A stretch of DNA of 64,000 nt, from NCBI GenBank assembly GCA_019638595.1, contig JAHBTJ010000005.1, positions 1-64,000 on the forward strand, read 5' to 3'. The notes below the pieces were generated by a model. That model worked only from the letters and a program-made list of their open reading frames with translations. It was not told the DNA's origin and did not search any database. Origin of the DNA: Chitinophagaceae bacterium. GTDB lineage: Bacteria; Bacteroidota; Bacteroidia; Chitinophagales; Chitinophagaceae. This document shows, piece after piece, positions 52,936-62,552 of this stretch. Numbering within the stretch: the stretch's first letter is position 1; every line of letters begins with the position of its first letter. Made by a program: the position numbers and the translations under genes.

Positions 52936-55900
52936 ATGCAGTCAGTAGCTAAACAAATCTGTTATACTTTTTTTTACATTTTTATTTTCCTGTTTTCTTC
53001 CTGTTTTTTTTCATGTAACCAAAAAGAAATTAAATATGAAAAAGGAGCTGTACCCCCTGATGAGGCGGTAAGCACCTTTGAAACCGAACCTGGATTTAAA
53101 GTGGAGCTGGTTGCGGCAGAACCGTTAATAGCCGACCCGGTTGATATGGAAATTGATGAATACGGCAGGATGTATATTGTGGAAATGCATGGCTACCCGC
53201 TTGACAAAAGCGGTTCGGGAAAAATAAAATTACTTGCGGATGAGAACGGGGACGGAATGATGGATAAAAGTACCTTGTTTGCCGATAAGCTGGTTTTGCC
53301 CAACGGGATCATGCGATGGAAAAAAGGTGTTATTGTTACAGACGCGCCATATGTGCTGTACTTTGAAGATACCGATAATGATGGGCGGGCTGATATCCGC
53401 GACACGTTGCTTACGGGTTTTTCATTATCCAATCCTCATATTAATGTAAACAACCCTGTTTACAGTATAGATAACTGGATACATCTTGCCCATCGCGGGG
53501 CGCTGCTTACCCGTGCATACCGGGATGTTTTTGGAGATGAAGGCTCGGAGATTTATTTCAATCACAGGCCGGATGGCCCGAGGCTGCCTAAAAATGCCGA
53601 TAGCAGATCGGTACGTTTCCGTCCTGATACATATCAAATAGAAATGACTGCCACGAAGGCCCAGTTTGGGCATAGCTTTGATGCCTGGGGCAGGCATTTG
53701 TTCGGCGACAATCAGAACCACGCGTATATGGAGGCAATCGCCGCGCATTATTTGTCGCGCAATCCCGCGCTCATGGTGTCTCAGGCAACCGAACCCATAT
53801 CCGATCATGGAGACGCGGCTGAAATTTTCCAGATCACTACCCATCCTGAAAGGCAAATGTTCAGTGGTGCAGGTACCATGACTTCTGCCAGCGGTATCGT
53901 AGCCTACACTGGCGGAGCATTTCCACCCCCGTTCGATAAGGATGTAACTTTTATATGCGAATCGGTAAGCAACCTGGTACATGCCGATAAACTGAGAGAT
54001 ACGGGCGCTACTTTTATTGCAGGCAGGGTAGGCAGACCCAAAAAAGAATTTTTTGCTTCAAAAGATGCATGGTCACGCCCGGTTAATTTATATATAGGAC
54101 CCGATGGTGCATTGTATGTATTGGATTATTACCGGCGCATTATAGAACACCCGGAATGGATGAGCGATGAAGCTGTGAAGGCAGGCGGGTTATACGACGG
54201 AATGGATATGGGGCGCGTGTACCGGATAAGCGCTGCCGATGCGGCGCCGGCCACATGGACAAAGGGGCTTCGACTGGGAGATGAAAGCAATGCGGAGCTT
54301 GTAAAAGCGCTGAATAACAGGAATAGCTGGTGGCGCATACATGCCCAGCGCCTGTTAGTAGACCGTGGAGATACCTCAATAGCATCCTCCCTGGAAGAAT
54401 TATTTGATACTAGCTCTTTGGCTGAAGGAAGATTGCACGCTTTGTGGACATTGGAGGGATTGAATATGTTGAAGCCCGAAATCATAAAAAAGGCGTTGGG
54501 CGACCCGGAAGCGGGGATAAGGGAAAACGCGATACGGCTGGCAGAATTGCATTTGAAGAAATCGCCTGGCTTAGCAAGTTCTTTATTGCCCCTGCAAAAC
54601 GATCCGGCTCCTAAAGTACGTTTCCAGCTTTTGTGTACGTTGGGCGAAATGAATTTGCCGGAAGCAGCGCTTGCAGGGGAAAAAATTTTATTCAAAGATA
54701 TCAACGACAAATGGATACGCGTTGCGGCTTTGTCGTCCGGGTTTTTACAACCGGAAAAATTAATAGCATCCGTATTAAAGAATTACAGGCAGGAAAACCC
54801 TTCTTACGGGTCGCTGTTAAAGCAACTTGCGGCTATGATGGGCGCGGGCGATGAGATAAACCTCGATTCCGTGATCAGTAATATAGCGGGCGGCATTCCT
54901 ACACCGTGGCAGGCTCCCATACTGGAAGGATTGGCGGATGGGCTGAGAAGCAGGAAGCTGAAAACAGGAATAAACAGCCGGTCGCAATCTCTATTGCTTC
55001 AAAACTGTTTTAATCATCCCGACGATAAAGTTCGAAAAGCATCGTTTCTTTTGATCAAAACAGCAGGTATAACAGATGATGACCTGTTGCAACAATCGTT
55101 GACGAAAGCAGCGATCAATGCAGCCAACAAAAAGCTTCCCGACGAACGGCGCGTTGATGCAGTCAATATCCTGTCGTTAAAGGATCCTTCTTCCTATATG
55201 GATCTGCTTAAAAAACTGATTGTACCACAGGAACATCCTTCTTTACAAATTGCTGCGATCAAAACACTGAGTCTTATTCCCGACGAAACAGTTACAGGGT
55301 ATTTAGTGGAAAACTGGCCGTCTGTTACACCCGGGGTAAGAGAGGAGGCATTAAAAACATTTATGATCTCAGGCAATCGTAAAAAACAGCTTATAAACGC
55401 CATTGCATCGGGAAAGATCCAGGCTGCCAGCGTAGGTTGGCTCAGGAGCTCACAATTGATGCAGGATGATGATGACAGCATACGAAATACGGCCCGCGCA
55501 TTATTTACTATCAAAGACCAGGAAAAAATAATCAGGGATTTTCAAAAGGCGCTTAGCATAAAGGGCAATGCAGATAGTGGGCGACTGGTATTTGAAAAAA
55601 ACTGCGCATTGTGTCATCAGATACGTGGTGAAGCAGGAACCGCTTTTGGGCCTGATCTGGGGACTGTACAGGGATGGTTGTCGAAAGATATTATGGCAAA
55701 TATTCTGGAGCCAGGCCTTTCAATTGCTGTTGGGTTTGATGTGAGAGAAGTACAACTGAATAGCGGCGAAACCGTTCAGGGTATTATTGCCAGCGAAACG
55801 CCTGGTGCGATAACGATCAAAAGCGCCCCGGGGGTAGAAAGAACCTTAAACAGGCAGGACATTCAATCGTTCTCAATACTTGATATGTCTTTGATGCCTT

Positions 55901-55968
55901 CTTTTTCTCAACAATTAAATCATCAGCAAATGGCTGACCTGATCGCATTTCTTCAGCAGATGAAATAA
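52936..55968 (+). CDS. Haem-containing dehydrogenase-type lipoprotein with HEAT-like region (copy 1)
   Basis: The 1010-residue lipoprotein (lipobox near FFSCNQKE) has three parts: a beta-propeller 'membrane-bound dehydrogenase' domain (about 40-430; FKVELVAAEPLIADPVDMEID, DENGDGMMDKSTLFADKL), a HEAT-like helical region (about 450-860) and a C-terminal haem-binding domain with CALCH (890-894). Proteins of this architecture are frequent in Planctomycetes and Bacteroidota and are thought to oxidise sugars in the periplasm. A paralogue of nearly equal length is at 58255. Confidence 0.87.
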   Translation: MQSVAKQICYTFFYIFIFLFSSCFFSCNQKEIKYEKGAVPPDEAVSTFETEPGFKVELVAAEPLIADPVDMEIDEYGRMYIVEMHGYPLDKSGSGKIKLLADENGDGMMDKSTLFADKLVLPNGIMRWKKGVIVTDAPYVLYFEDTDNDGRADIRDTLLTGFSLSNPHINVNNPVYSIDNWIHLAHRGALLTRAYRDVFGDEGSEIYFNHRPDGPRLPKNADSRSVRFRPDTYQIEMTATKAQFGHSFDAWGRHLFGDNQNHAYMEAIAAHYLSRNPALMVSQATEPISDHGDAAEIFQITTHPERQMFSGAGTMTSASGIVAYTGGAFPPPFDKDVTFICESVSNLVHADKLRDTGATFIAGRVGRPKKEFFASKDAWSRPVNLYIGPDGALYVLDYYRRIIEHPEWMSDEAVKAGGLYDGMDMGRVYRISAADAAPATWTKGLRLGDESNAELVKALNNRNSWWRIHAQRLLVDRGDTSIASSLEELFDTSSLAEGRLHALWTLEGLNMLKPEIIKKALGDPEAGIRENAIRLAELHLKKSPGLASSLLPLQNDPAPKVRFQLLCTLGEMNLPEAALAGEKILFKDINDKWIRVAALSSGFLQPEKLIASVLKNYRQENPSYGSLLKQLAAMMGAGDEINLDSVISNIAGGIPTPWQAPILEGLADGLRSRKLKTGINSRSQSLLLQNCFNHPDDKVRKASFLLIKTAGITDDDLLQQSLTKAAINAANKKLPDERRVDAVNILSLKDPSSYMDLLKKLIVPQEHPSLQIAAIKTLSLIPDETVTGYLVENWPSVTPGVREEALKTFMISGNRKKQLINAIASGKIQAASVGWLRSSQLMQDDDDSIRNTARALFTIKDQEKIIRDFQKALSIKGNADSGRLVFEKNCALCHQIRGEAGTAFGPDLGTVQGWLSKDIMANILEPGLSIAVGFDVREVQLNSGETVQGIIASETPGAITIKSAPGVERTLNRQDIQSFSILDMSLMPSFSQQLNHQQMADLIAFLQQMK

Positions 55969-56030
55969 AGTAAATTATCTGTCAGGGATCATAAACATAC
56001 TATACAATAATCAATAAACGGAGTGAAGCG

Positions 56031-57173
56031 ATGAAAATAGCAAAATCTTGCCAGGAAAATTCCAGTACTGTTTTACATGTACTAATAATCGTTGTGTGCG
56101 TGTTTGCCGGTAGCGGAGTTAAGGCGCAGAAAAAGGGCTGGACATCACTGTTCAACGGAAAAGATTTAACCGGCTGGGATACCTATCTGCGGGCAACTAA
56201 TATTATTGGCTATGTAGACGATCCCAATCTGCCGTATGAACCTCCGATTGGATTAAATAATGATCCGCTGAATGTATTTACTATCAGTAACGGCATTTTA
56301 AGGATTTCAGGAGAAGCATGGGGTGCAATGACTACGAAAAAATCATATAGCAATTATCATATAAGGTTTGAAACAAAATGGGGAGAACAAAAATATTTTC
56401 CAAAGGATACTGCTTTGCGCGATGCCGGGTTACTGTTTCATTGTACAGGACCGTTTGATTTTGCTTCTAAATGCTGGATGAGAAGCCTGGAAATGCAGGT
56501 TGAAGAAAGTAATATAGGAGATTATTATGATGTTTATGGAGGGGCGCCGGAATTCCAGGTAAGTGACGGAATTGGTACCCTGCATGAAAAAGTACCGCAA
56601 TACGATGCTTTTGCACCATTGAAACGGGGATTGTGGAGGGTGCATCGTTCGGGTAATTTTGAAAGCCCGCATGGAGAATGGACGCGAAGCGAACTGGTAG
56701 CCCGCCAGGCAGACGTGGTTTTTATTGTAAATGGATTTGTAGTGAACAGGCTATATAATATTTTCAGGCAGGACTTAAACCGCCAGGTAACCAGTGGAAA
56801 ATTGCAGTTCCAGAGCGAAGGCGCTGAGCATTATTTCCGGATGATAGAAATACGACCCCTGCATTTTTCTTCCGGAACCCCGAAGCTGATGAGCAGGGAT
56901 TCGGTTGTAAGGATTACTAATGAAGAAACAAATATTGAAATTGTAAATGAGGGAGATGCGGTAGAGATCATAGCGGTGGAAATATTGGGAAAGAATATAG
57001 ATCATATAAAAGTGAAGCTTCCGGAGTTTCCGCTGGTGCTCAAAAAGGGTAAAAAAACAAATCTGTCAGTTTCTTTAAAACCCGGCGCCGGCGTTAAAGG
57101 TCCACTCGCTTTAAGGCTGGAAACAGTTTCCGGGCCTGTGCAGGATTTTGAAATACAACTGATAGTTCCATAA
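56031..57173 (+). CDS. DUF1080 (3-keto-disaccharide hydrolase-like) secreted protein
   Basis: The 380-residue product has a signal segment (VLHVLIIVVCVFAGSGVKAQ), then a DUF1080 concanavalin-like domain (about 35-285; GWTSLFNGKDLTGWD, YHIRFETKWGE, DAGLLFHCTG, MQVEESNIGDYYDVYGG) and a C-terminal beta-sandwich-like extension (about 290-380). Some DUF1080 proteins cleave 3-keto-glycosides. Its place 62 bp after the haem-containing dehydrogenase fits oxidation followed by cleavage. Confidence 0.88.
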   Translation: MKIAKSCQENSSTVLHVLIIVVCVFAGSGVKAQKKGWTSLFNGKDLTGWDTYLRATNIIGYVDDPNLPYEPPIGLNNDPLNVFTISNGILRISGEAWGAMTTKKSYSNYHIRFETKWGEQKYFPKDTALRDAGLLFHCTGPFDFASKCWMRSLEMQVEESNIGDYYDVYGGAPEFQVSDGIGTLHEKVPQYDAFAPLKRGLWRVHRSGNFESPHGEWTRSELVARQADVVFIVNGFVVNRLYNIFRQDLNRQVTSGKLQFQSEGAEHYFRMIEIRPLHFSSGTPKLMSRDSVVRITNEETNIEIVNEGDAVEIIAVEILGKNIDHIKVKLPEFPLVLKKGKKTNLSVSLKPGAGVKGPLALRLETVSGPVQDFEIQLIVP

Positions 57174-57280
57174 ATACAGGCTCCGGATTATTTATTTGTT
57201 CAACACAAAGCAGTGCATTGTACTGCTTTTGTAGTTATTACGAATCCTGTTTACAGGTATTTTAGCGGTAACAAGCCCAA

Positions 57281-57333
57281 TTTTTTTAGGTGTACAATTT
57301 AAAAAATGTAATTTAGTTGTCCACCTAAAAAAA
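57281..57333. repeat. Inverted repeat upstream of the sigma factor gene
   Basis: TTTTTTTAGGTGTACAA (57281-57297) and TTGTCCACCTAAAAAAA (57317-57333) are inverted with one mismatch and a 19-nt spacer. It lies 50 bp before the ECF sigma start and 107 bp after the DUF1080 gene. It could be an operator-like site or part of a transcript end; the U run lies at the 5' side, so it is not a classical terminator. Confidence 0.5.
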
Positions 57334-57383
57334 TACCCGGCCCTTTTTTCCATTTTCTTACTTCTTTAATTATAAATAACCGA

Positions 57384-57974
57384 TTGATCAGTCATATCCA
57401 TACCGATGATGCCTTGTTGAGCCTTTTTGTAAGTGGAGACCAGGAAGCCTTTACGGTGTTGTACGAAAGGTATTACAGGCAGGTATTGTATTTTACCCGG
57501 CGATATACCAACGAAACCGATGCCCAGGACATTACAGCAGATTCTTTCATGCAGCTATGGCACAAGAGAGCTCAATTTGTACATATAAAAGCAATTCCAA
57601 CCTTCCTTTTTATTACAGCCCGCAACCGTTGTTACGATCTGATACGCCACAACAAGGTTAAAAGTAAACATGAAAATGAATTGACCGAAATGATGGATGA
57701 TCATGAGCACAACGACTTTTTTTTCACAGAAGTCCGTTTGGAGCTGCTTAAGCTGTTGCGCAATGAGATAGACAAGCTGCCTGAAAAAATGAGAGAAATA
57801 GTATTGCTTTCTTTTAGCGAAGGCCTGAAACCTGCTCAAATTGCTGCCAGGCTTAACATCAGTGTGAAAACGGTGAGTAATCAAAAGCTTTCGGCGTTGA
57901 AAATCCTTAAACTGGCGGTTAATAAAAATCCTTTAGAATTGATGTTATTGGTGCTGATACAGTCCCTGTTTTAA
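57384..57974 (+). CDS. ECF-type RNA polymerase sigma factor
   Basis: The 196-residue protein has sigma region 2 (FTVLYERYYRQVLYFTRRYTNETDAQDITADSFMQLW) and region 4 (LPEKMREIVLLSFSEGLKPAQIAARLNISVKTVSNQ). The start is TTG at 57384, as no ATG precedes the conserved DDALLSLFVSGDQEAF. It is the type that works with FecR anti-sigma proteins and SusC-like receptors. The FecR-like gene is at 63415, with four larger genes in between. Confidence 0.9.
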   Translation: MISHIHTDDALLSLFVSGDQEAFTVLYERYYRQVLYFTRRYTNETDAQDITADSFMQLWHKRAQFVHIKAIPTFLFITARNRCYDLIRHNKVKSKHENELTEMMDDHEHNDFFFTEVRLELLKLLRNEIDKLPEKMREIVLLSFSEGLKPAQIAARLNISVKTVSNQKLSALKILKLAVNKNPLELMLLVLIQSLF

Positions 57975-58100
57975 GTATCGGGCTTTCTTGAAGCGTTTGT
58001 ATAAACTGGCGGTTAAATTTCTTTAAGAAATAGTAAATTTTGCGACATTTTTTTTTGATATCCCTCTTTACTTTTGAAATCAATGATCTTTTATTGATGC

Positions 58101-58250
58101 ATGCCTGCAAAGGATCATTGCCGATTCAGTCAACAATTTCCCGACCGTTATGCGGAGAGTGAGTTTACTTCACAAATTGCCGGCTTTACAATGGGAGCTG
58201 GCATAAAACCAGAAAATTACAATTGGCAAAATAGAGCACCAGGAAAATAA
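58101..58250 (+). CDS. Possible small protein
   Basis: An ATG-started frame of 49 codons (MPAKDHCRFSQQFPDRYAES...) ends 4 bp before the next gene's ATG. Its composition looks natural, but there is no motif, and support is only the frame and spacing. Confidence 0.25.
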   Translation: MPAKDHCRFSQQFPDRYAESEFTSQIAGFTMGAGIKPENYNWQNRAPGK

Positions 58251-58254
58251 ATGT

Positions 58255-61200
58255 ATGGGTAAATTATGTTTCACATATTGGTGTATTGGCGTATTGATCG
58301 TTTTTATCGTTGCGTCTTGTAGGGATGGGGACAGAAGATCAGCGCCCGGCTTTGAAAGTTTAACAGAAGATCAGAAAAGATTACCCGGGAATGCCCTGAA
58401 AGGACTTGTAGCCGCTGAAGGACTGGAAGTAACGCTGATGGCTGCAGAACCGATGTTGAAAAATCCTACTAACATTGATGTGGATGAAAGGGGACGGGTA
58501 TGGGTAACCGAAGCTTACAATTACCGGCCGTGGCCGGGCAGGCAGATGACGCCTGCCGGAGACAGGATTATCATACTGGAAGATATGAATGGTGATGGAA
58601 TAATGGATACAACCAAAGTATTCTATCAGGGCCCGGAGATCAATGCCCCTTTGGGCGTGTGTGTGCTGGGCAATCAGGTAATAGTGTCGCAGAGTCCTTA
58701 TGTATGGCGGTTTTTTGATGAGGATGGAGATGATAAGGCTGATCGTAAGGAGATCATGTTCCAGGGTATTGGTGGAGAGCAGCACGACCATGGTATGCAC
58801 AGTTTTACATTTGGAGCTGACGGAAAGTTGTATTTTAATTTTGGTAATGAGGGAAGAACATTAAAAGATAAGGATGGTAAGGTAGTGCTTGATCAGGATG
58901 GCGATGAAATAGGACCGGATAAATACAGGCAGGGTATGGTTTTTAGATGTAACCCCGATGGGTCGCAGGTTGAATGTCTGGGGCATAACTTCAGGAACAA
59001 CTTTGAAGTAGCGGTAGATAGTTACGGAACCATGTGGCAGAGTGATAATGATGACGATGGTCGTAAGGCTACCCGCATCAACTATGTGATGGAACATGGA
59101 AATTATGGATTTACGGATGAAATGACAGGGGCCGGGTGGCCTGCATATCGTACCAATATGGAAGATTCTATTCCATTCCGTCACTGGCATTTGAATGATC
59201 CCGGTGTGGTGCCGAATCTTTTGCAGACGGGAGCCGGATCGCCAACAGGCATGGCCATTTACGAAGGGGCGCTGTTGCCCGAAATTTTCAGGAACCAGGT
59301 GATACATTGTGAACCCGGGCATAATGTAGTTCGCTCTTATATTGTCGAAAACTCAGGGGCTGGTTATTCCGCCGGGATAAAGAATATCCTGAATGGTGAA
59401 AAAGATCAATGGTTCCGCCCTGCTGATGTTTGCGTGGCCCCCGATGGTTCATTGATTGTTGCGGATTGGTATGATGCGGTAGTAGGCGGACATGATGCGG
59501 CAGATCAGGAAAAGGGACGAATTTACCGGATCGCTCCTAAAGGAAAAAAGTATGTAATTCCAAAGTTTGATTATAAGTCGCCGGCGGGTGCTGTTCAGGC
59601 GTTGCAAAATCCGAATCTGGCGATAAGAAGAAAAGCCTGGATCAGTTTGTTTGGTATGGGAGAGCAGGCGATACCCGAATTAGAAAAGCTTTGGCATTCC
59701 GGGAGTAATCCGCGAATGCGTGCAAGGGCATTGTGGTTGTTGTCGAAGATGAAAGGAGGAAATAAATATATTGAAGAAGCATTGTATGACAACATGCCTG
59801 AAATAAGAATAACCGCATTGCGTGCTGCCCGTCAGTTGAACGGTAAAGATGTAAAGGCGGTTGCAAAACTGGTAAATGACAAAGATCCACAGGTAAGAAG
59901 AGAATGCGCTATAGCGCTCAGGCATAACCAGGCCCCTGAAGCGGCTGAACTATGGACTGAACTGGCTGTTCAATATAGCGATAGCGACAGATGGTACCTG
60001 GAGGCATTGGGTATCGGTGCTGATAAACAATGGGATCGGTTTTTTGAAGCCTATCTGCAAAAAGTAGCCCAACCGACGGGAACATCACAAGGCAGAGATA
60101 TCATTTGGAGAGCGCGGACGAGTAAAGTTTTACCACTCCTCGCTAAATTGGCAGTGGATGAGACAACCGCATGGCAGGAACGTCAACGTTATTTCAGGGC
60201 TTTTGACTTTCATCCGGAAGCTGACAAAACTGATATATTGCTGGGGCTTATAGCTGGCAATACGAAAAATGATACTCAGCTAAATACATTGTTACTCCAC
60301 CATCTTTCTCCCGGTGCCGTAAAGCGGTCCGCCCCCGCGCAAAAAGCTTTGAGATCTGTTTTAACCTCGGTGTATGGTACAGACACTTATATTGATCTGG
60401 TGAAGCGATACCGGGTGAAAACGGAAAGACAGAAGCTGCTGAATCTGGCGCTTAACCGGTCACAGGAGCGTATAGCGGGGGAAGCGGTAAAACTGGTGCT
60501 TGCATATGGAGGAGAGAATGATTGTAGAAAAATGCTTACTGTTGGCGGGGATACGACAAAGATGGTAAACCTGTTGAATGTATTGGGTAATGTGGGGTAT
60601 GAGCAAACATTGAGTTTGATCCAGCAGGTACTGCTAACAAAATCTTATCCCACAAATGTCAGGAAGGCGGCTGCCTTGTCGCTTGGCAGAACATACGGCG
60701 GTGAATACAGGGTTTTAGACATTGTGAAAGGCAAAAAATTACCGGCAGAATTTATAGATCCATTGATGCTGGGAATGGAACATGGGCCCCGCAAAACCAT
60801 GTACCAGAAAGCAAAAATTTTATTAACAGACTCAACAAATAATAACAAACCGGCATTTGATAAGGATGCTGTGCTTGCTATGAAAGGAGATGTTGTCAAT
60901 GGTAGAAAAGTTTTCTTCGAATACTGCTCTGTTTGTCACCAGGCTGATGGTTTGGGTGTTGATTTTGGTCCAAAGCTTACTGAAATCGGTAGCAAGCTTC
61001 CTGTGGAAGGGCTATTAGAAGCTATTATAAACCCTTCAGGAGGTATAAGTTTTGGCTATGAAAGCTGGGAACTGAAGCTGAAAAACGGATCGGTGTTGAT
61101 GGGGATCATCGCGAGCCGGACAAATGATGAGATTCTGTTGAAATATCCCGGAGGAAATGGAGAAACCGTAAAGATTTCGGATATAAAAACAATGGAAATG

Positions 61201-61296
61201 AGTCGCAAATCTTTTATGCCTGCTTTGCAGGATGCTATGACGGCTCAGCAATTGTCCGACCTGTTGCTGTATCTCTCATCTCTGACAAAACAATAA
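58255..61296 (+). CDS. Haem-containing dehydrogenase-type lipoprotein with HEAT-like region (copy 2)
   Basis: The 1013-residue protein has a lipobox (FIVASCRDGD), a beta-propeller dehydrogenase domain (about 45-430; LEVTLMAAEPMLKNPTNIDVDERGRVWVTEAYNYRPWPG, GMHSFTFGADGKLYFNFGNEG), a HEAT-like region (about 440-850) and a haem-binding domain with CSVCH (891-895). Length and CxxCH position almost equal copy 1 at 52936, so the two are paralogues that may differ in substrate. It starts the block ahead of the ThuA-like and nitrilase genes. Confidence 0.88.
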   Translation: MGKLCFTYWCIGVLIVFIVASCRDGDRRSAPGFESLTEDQKRLPGNALKGLVAAEGLEVTLMAAEPMLKNPTNIDVDERGRVWVTEAYNYRPWPGRQMTPAGDRIIILEDMNGDGIMDTTKVFYQGPEINAPLGVCVLGNQVIVSQSPYVWRFFDEDGDDKADRKEIMFQGIGGEQHDHGMHSFTFGADGKLYFNFGNEGRTLKDKDGKVVLDQDGDEIGPDKYRQGMVFRCNPDGSQVECLGHNFRNNFEVAVDSYGTMWQSDNDDDGRKATRINYVMEHGNYGFTDEMTGAGWPAYRTNMEDSIPFRHWHLNDPGVVPNLLQTGAGSPTGMAIYEGALLPEIFRNQVIHCEPGHNVVRSYIVENSGAGYSAGIKNILNGEKDQWFRPADVCVAPDGSLIVADWYDAVVGGHDAADQEKGRIYRIAPKGKKYVIPKFDYKSPAGAVQALQNPNLAIRRKAWISLFGMGEQAIPELEKLWHSGSNPRMRARALWLLSKMKGGNKYIEEALYDNMPEIRITALRAARQLNGKDVKAVAKLVNDKDPQVRRECAIALRHNQAPEAAELWTELAVQYSDSDRWYLEALGIGADKQWDRFFEAYLQKVAQPTGTSQGRDIIWRARTSKVLPLLAKLAVDETTAWQERQRYFRAFDFHPEADKTDILLGLIAGNTKNDTQLNTLLLHHLSPGAVKRSAPAQKALRSVLTSVYGTDTYIDLVKRYRVKTERQKLLNLALNRSQERIAGEAVKLVLAYGGENDCRKMLTVGGDTTKMVNLLNVLGNVGYEQTLSLIQQVLLTKSYPTNVRKAAALSLGRTYGGEYRVLDIVKGKKLPAEFIDPLMLGMEHGPRKTMYQKAKILLTDSTNNNKPAFDKDAVLAMKGDVVNGRKVFFEYCSVCHQADGLGVDFGPKLTEIGSKLPVEGLLEAIINPSGGISFGYESWELKLKNGSVLMGIIASRTNDEILLKYPGGNGETVKISDIKTMEMSRKSFMPALQDAMTAQQLSDLLLYLSSLTKQ

Positions 61297-61303
61297 ATAG
61301 TAT

Positions 61304-62215
61304 ATGAAAAAATATGTGCATTATTTTTTACTGATCCCTCTTTTAATATTTACCAGCGCGTGTAATGAATTGCCAAAAGCAGGAGTAGAATTGCTTGTTA
61401 CCAACAAAAAGAAGATAGTGCTTATTCCTGGTAATGACAGTCATGGCCCGGGAGAGCATGAGCACCTGGGAGGTTGTATATTACTGGCAAAGTTGTTAAA
61501 TGAACAAGTGCCGGGAGCTTATGCGCTGGTGACGGAGCAGGGGTGGCCGAAAGATACTACTGTGCTGGATGATGCGGACGCCATTGTCATGTACAGTGAT
61601 GGGGGAGATGGACATATGGCAATTCCACATCTTGAGCACCTCGACCGGCTGATGAAGAAAGGAACCGGTCTTCTGAATATACACTATGCGGTTGAGGTTC
61701 CGGCGGGAGAAGCGGGGGACTATTTTTTGAAATGGGTTGGCGGCTATTTTGAGATCTATTGGTCAATAAACCCTTTTTGGACTCCAGGGTTCGACAGTTT
61801 CCCCAATCATCCTGTAACACATGGTGTTCCTCCCTTTGAAGCGAGAGATGAATGGTATTATCATATGCGCTTTAATGAAGATACAAAGGACCTTGTTCCT
61901 ATTCTGAAATTACACCCTCCCATGTCTACGCTTGATCGAAATGATGGAGCACATGAAGGTAACCCGCATGTAAGGGCAGCCATGGCAAGAAATGAGCCGC
62001 AGGTAATGGCATGGGCCTACGAAAGACCTGATGGCGGAAGAGGTTTTGGCTTTACCGGAGGGCACGTGCATAATAACTGGAAAGTAGACGGTTTCAGAAA
62101 GCTGGTGGTCAATGCGATAGCGTGGGTAGCGAAAATAGAAGTTCCCGATACAGGATTTGACACACCAACTCCCACCCGGGAAGAGTTGGATAAGTTATGT
62201 AAGAATTCTAAATAA
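61304..62215 (+). CDS. ThuA-like lipoprotein
   Basis: The 303-residue product starts with a lipoprotein signal (HYFLLIPLLIFTSACNEL). The domain is the ThuA/glutamine-amidotransferase-like fold (KIVLIPGNDSHGPGEHEHLGG, DDADAIVMYSDGGDGHM, GTGLLNIHYAVEVP, GFGFTGGHVHNNW). ThuA proteins act in trehalose or 3-keto-sugar use. It starts 7 bp after copy 2 of the dehydrogenase, so they are surely co-transcribed. Confidence 0.88.
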   Translation: MKKYVHYFLLIPLLIFTSACNELPKAGVELLVTNKKKIVLIPGNDSHGPGEHEHLGGCILLAKLLNEQVPGAYALVTEQGWPKDTTVLDDADAIVMYSDGGDGHMAIPHLEHLDRLMKKGTGLLNIHYAVEVPAGEAGDYFLKWVGGYFEIYWSINPFWTPGFDSFPNHPVTHGVPPFEARDEWYYHMRFNEDTKDLVPILKLHPPMSTLDRNDGAHEGNPHVRAAMARNEPQVMAWAYERPDGGRGFGFTGGHVHNNWKVDGFRKLVVNAIAWVAKIEVPDTGFDTPTPTREELDKLCKNSK

Positions 62216-62230
62216 GAAGGAGATTCTGGG

Positions 62231-62520
62231 TACATTCCAAATTGTCGCATTGCCATACTTCATGTGGGCGGTGGGGACACCATAGCCGTCAACTTAAGCC
62301 CGGAGGGCTTGAATTTGAATAGCCCCCAACAAAGTTGGGGGACAAAAATGTCAAGGTTTTGTTGAACCCCGTAGGGGTTCAATGTAAAAATTGTTGCGAA
62401 TATACCACCGGTTGCACCGATGGCTATTCAAATTAAACCCCATTCGGGGTATTTGAGCGCTTAAGCTCTTTAAGTTGACGGCTATGGTGGGGACACCAAC
62501 CGGCGACAATTTGGAATGCA
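62231..62520. repeat. Nested palindromic element
   Basis: Outer arms TACATTCCAAATTGTCGC (62231-62248) and GCGACAATTTGGAATGCA (62503-62520) are inverted with one mismatch. Inner arms CCATAGCCGTCAACTTAA (62280-62297) and its inverse (62470-62487) match perfectly. Inside are small hairpins: AAGCCCGGAGGGCTT, CCCCCAACAAAGTTGGGGG, TTGAACCCCGTAGGGGTTCAA (as stem), CCACCGGTTGCACCGATGG and ACCCCATTCGGGGT. There is no gene inside. It fills most of the gap between thuA-like and nitrilase genes. Confidence 0.8.
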
Positions 62521-62552
62521 CCCGAGATTCTTTATAGCTATCACTACGAGTA

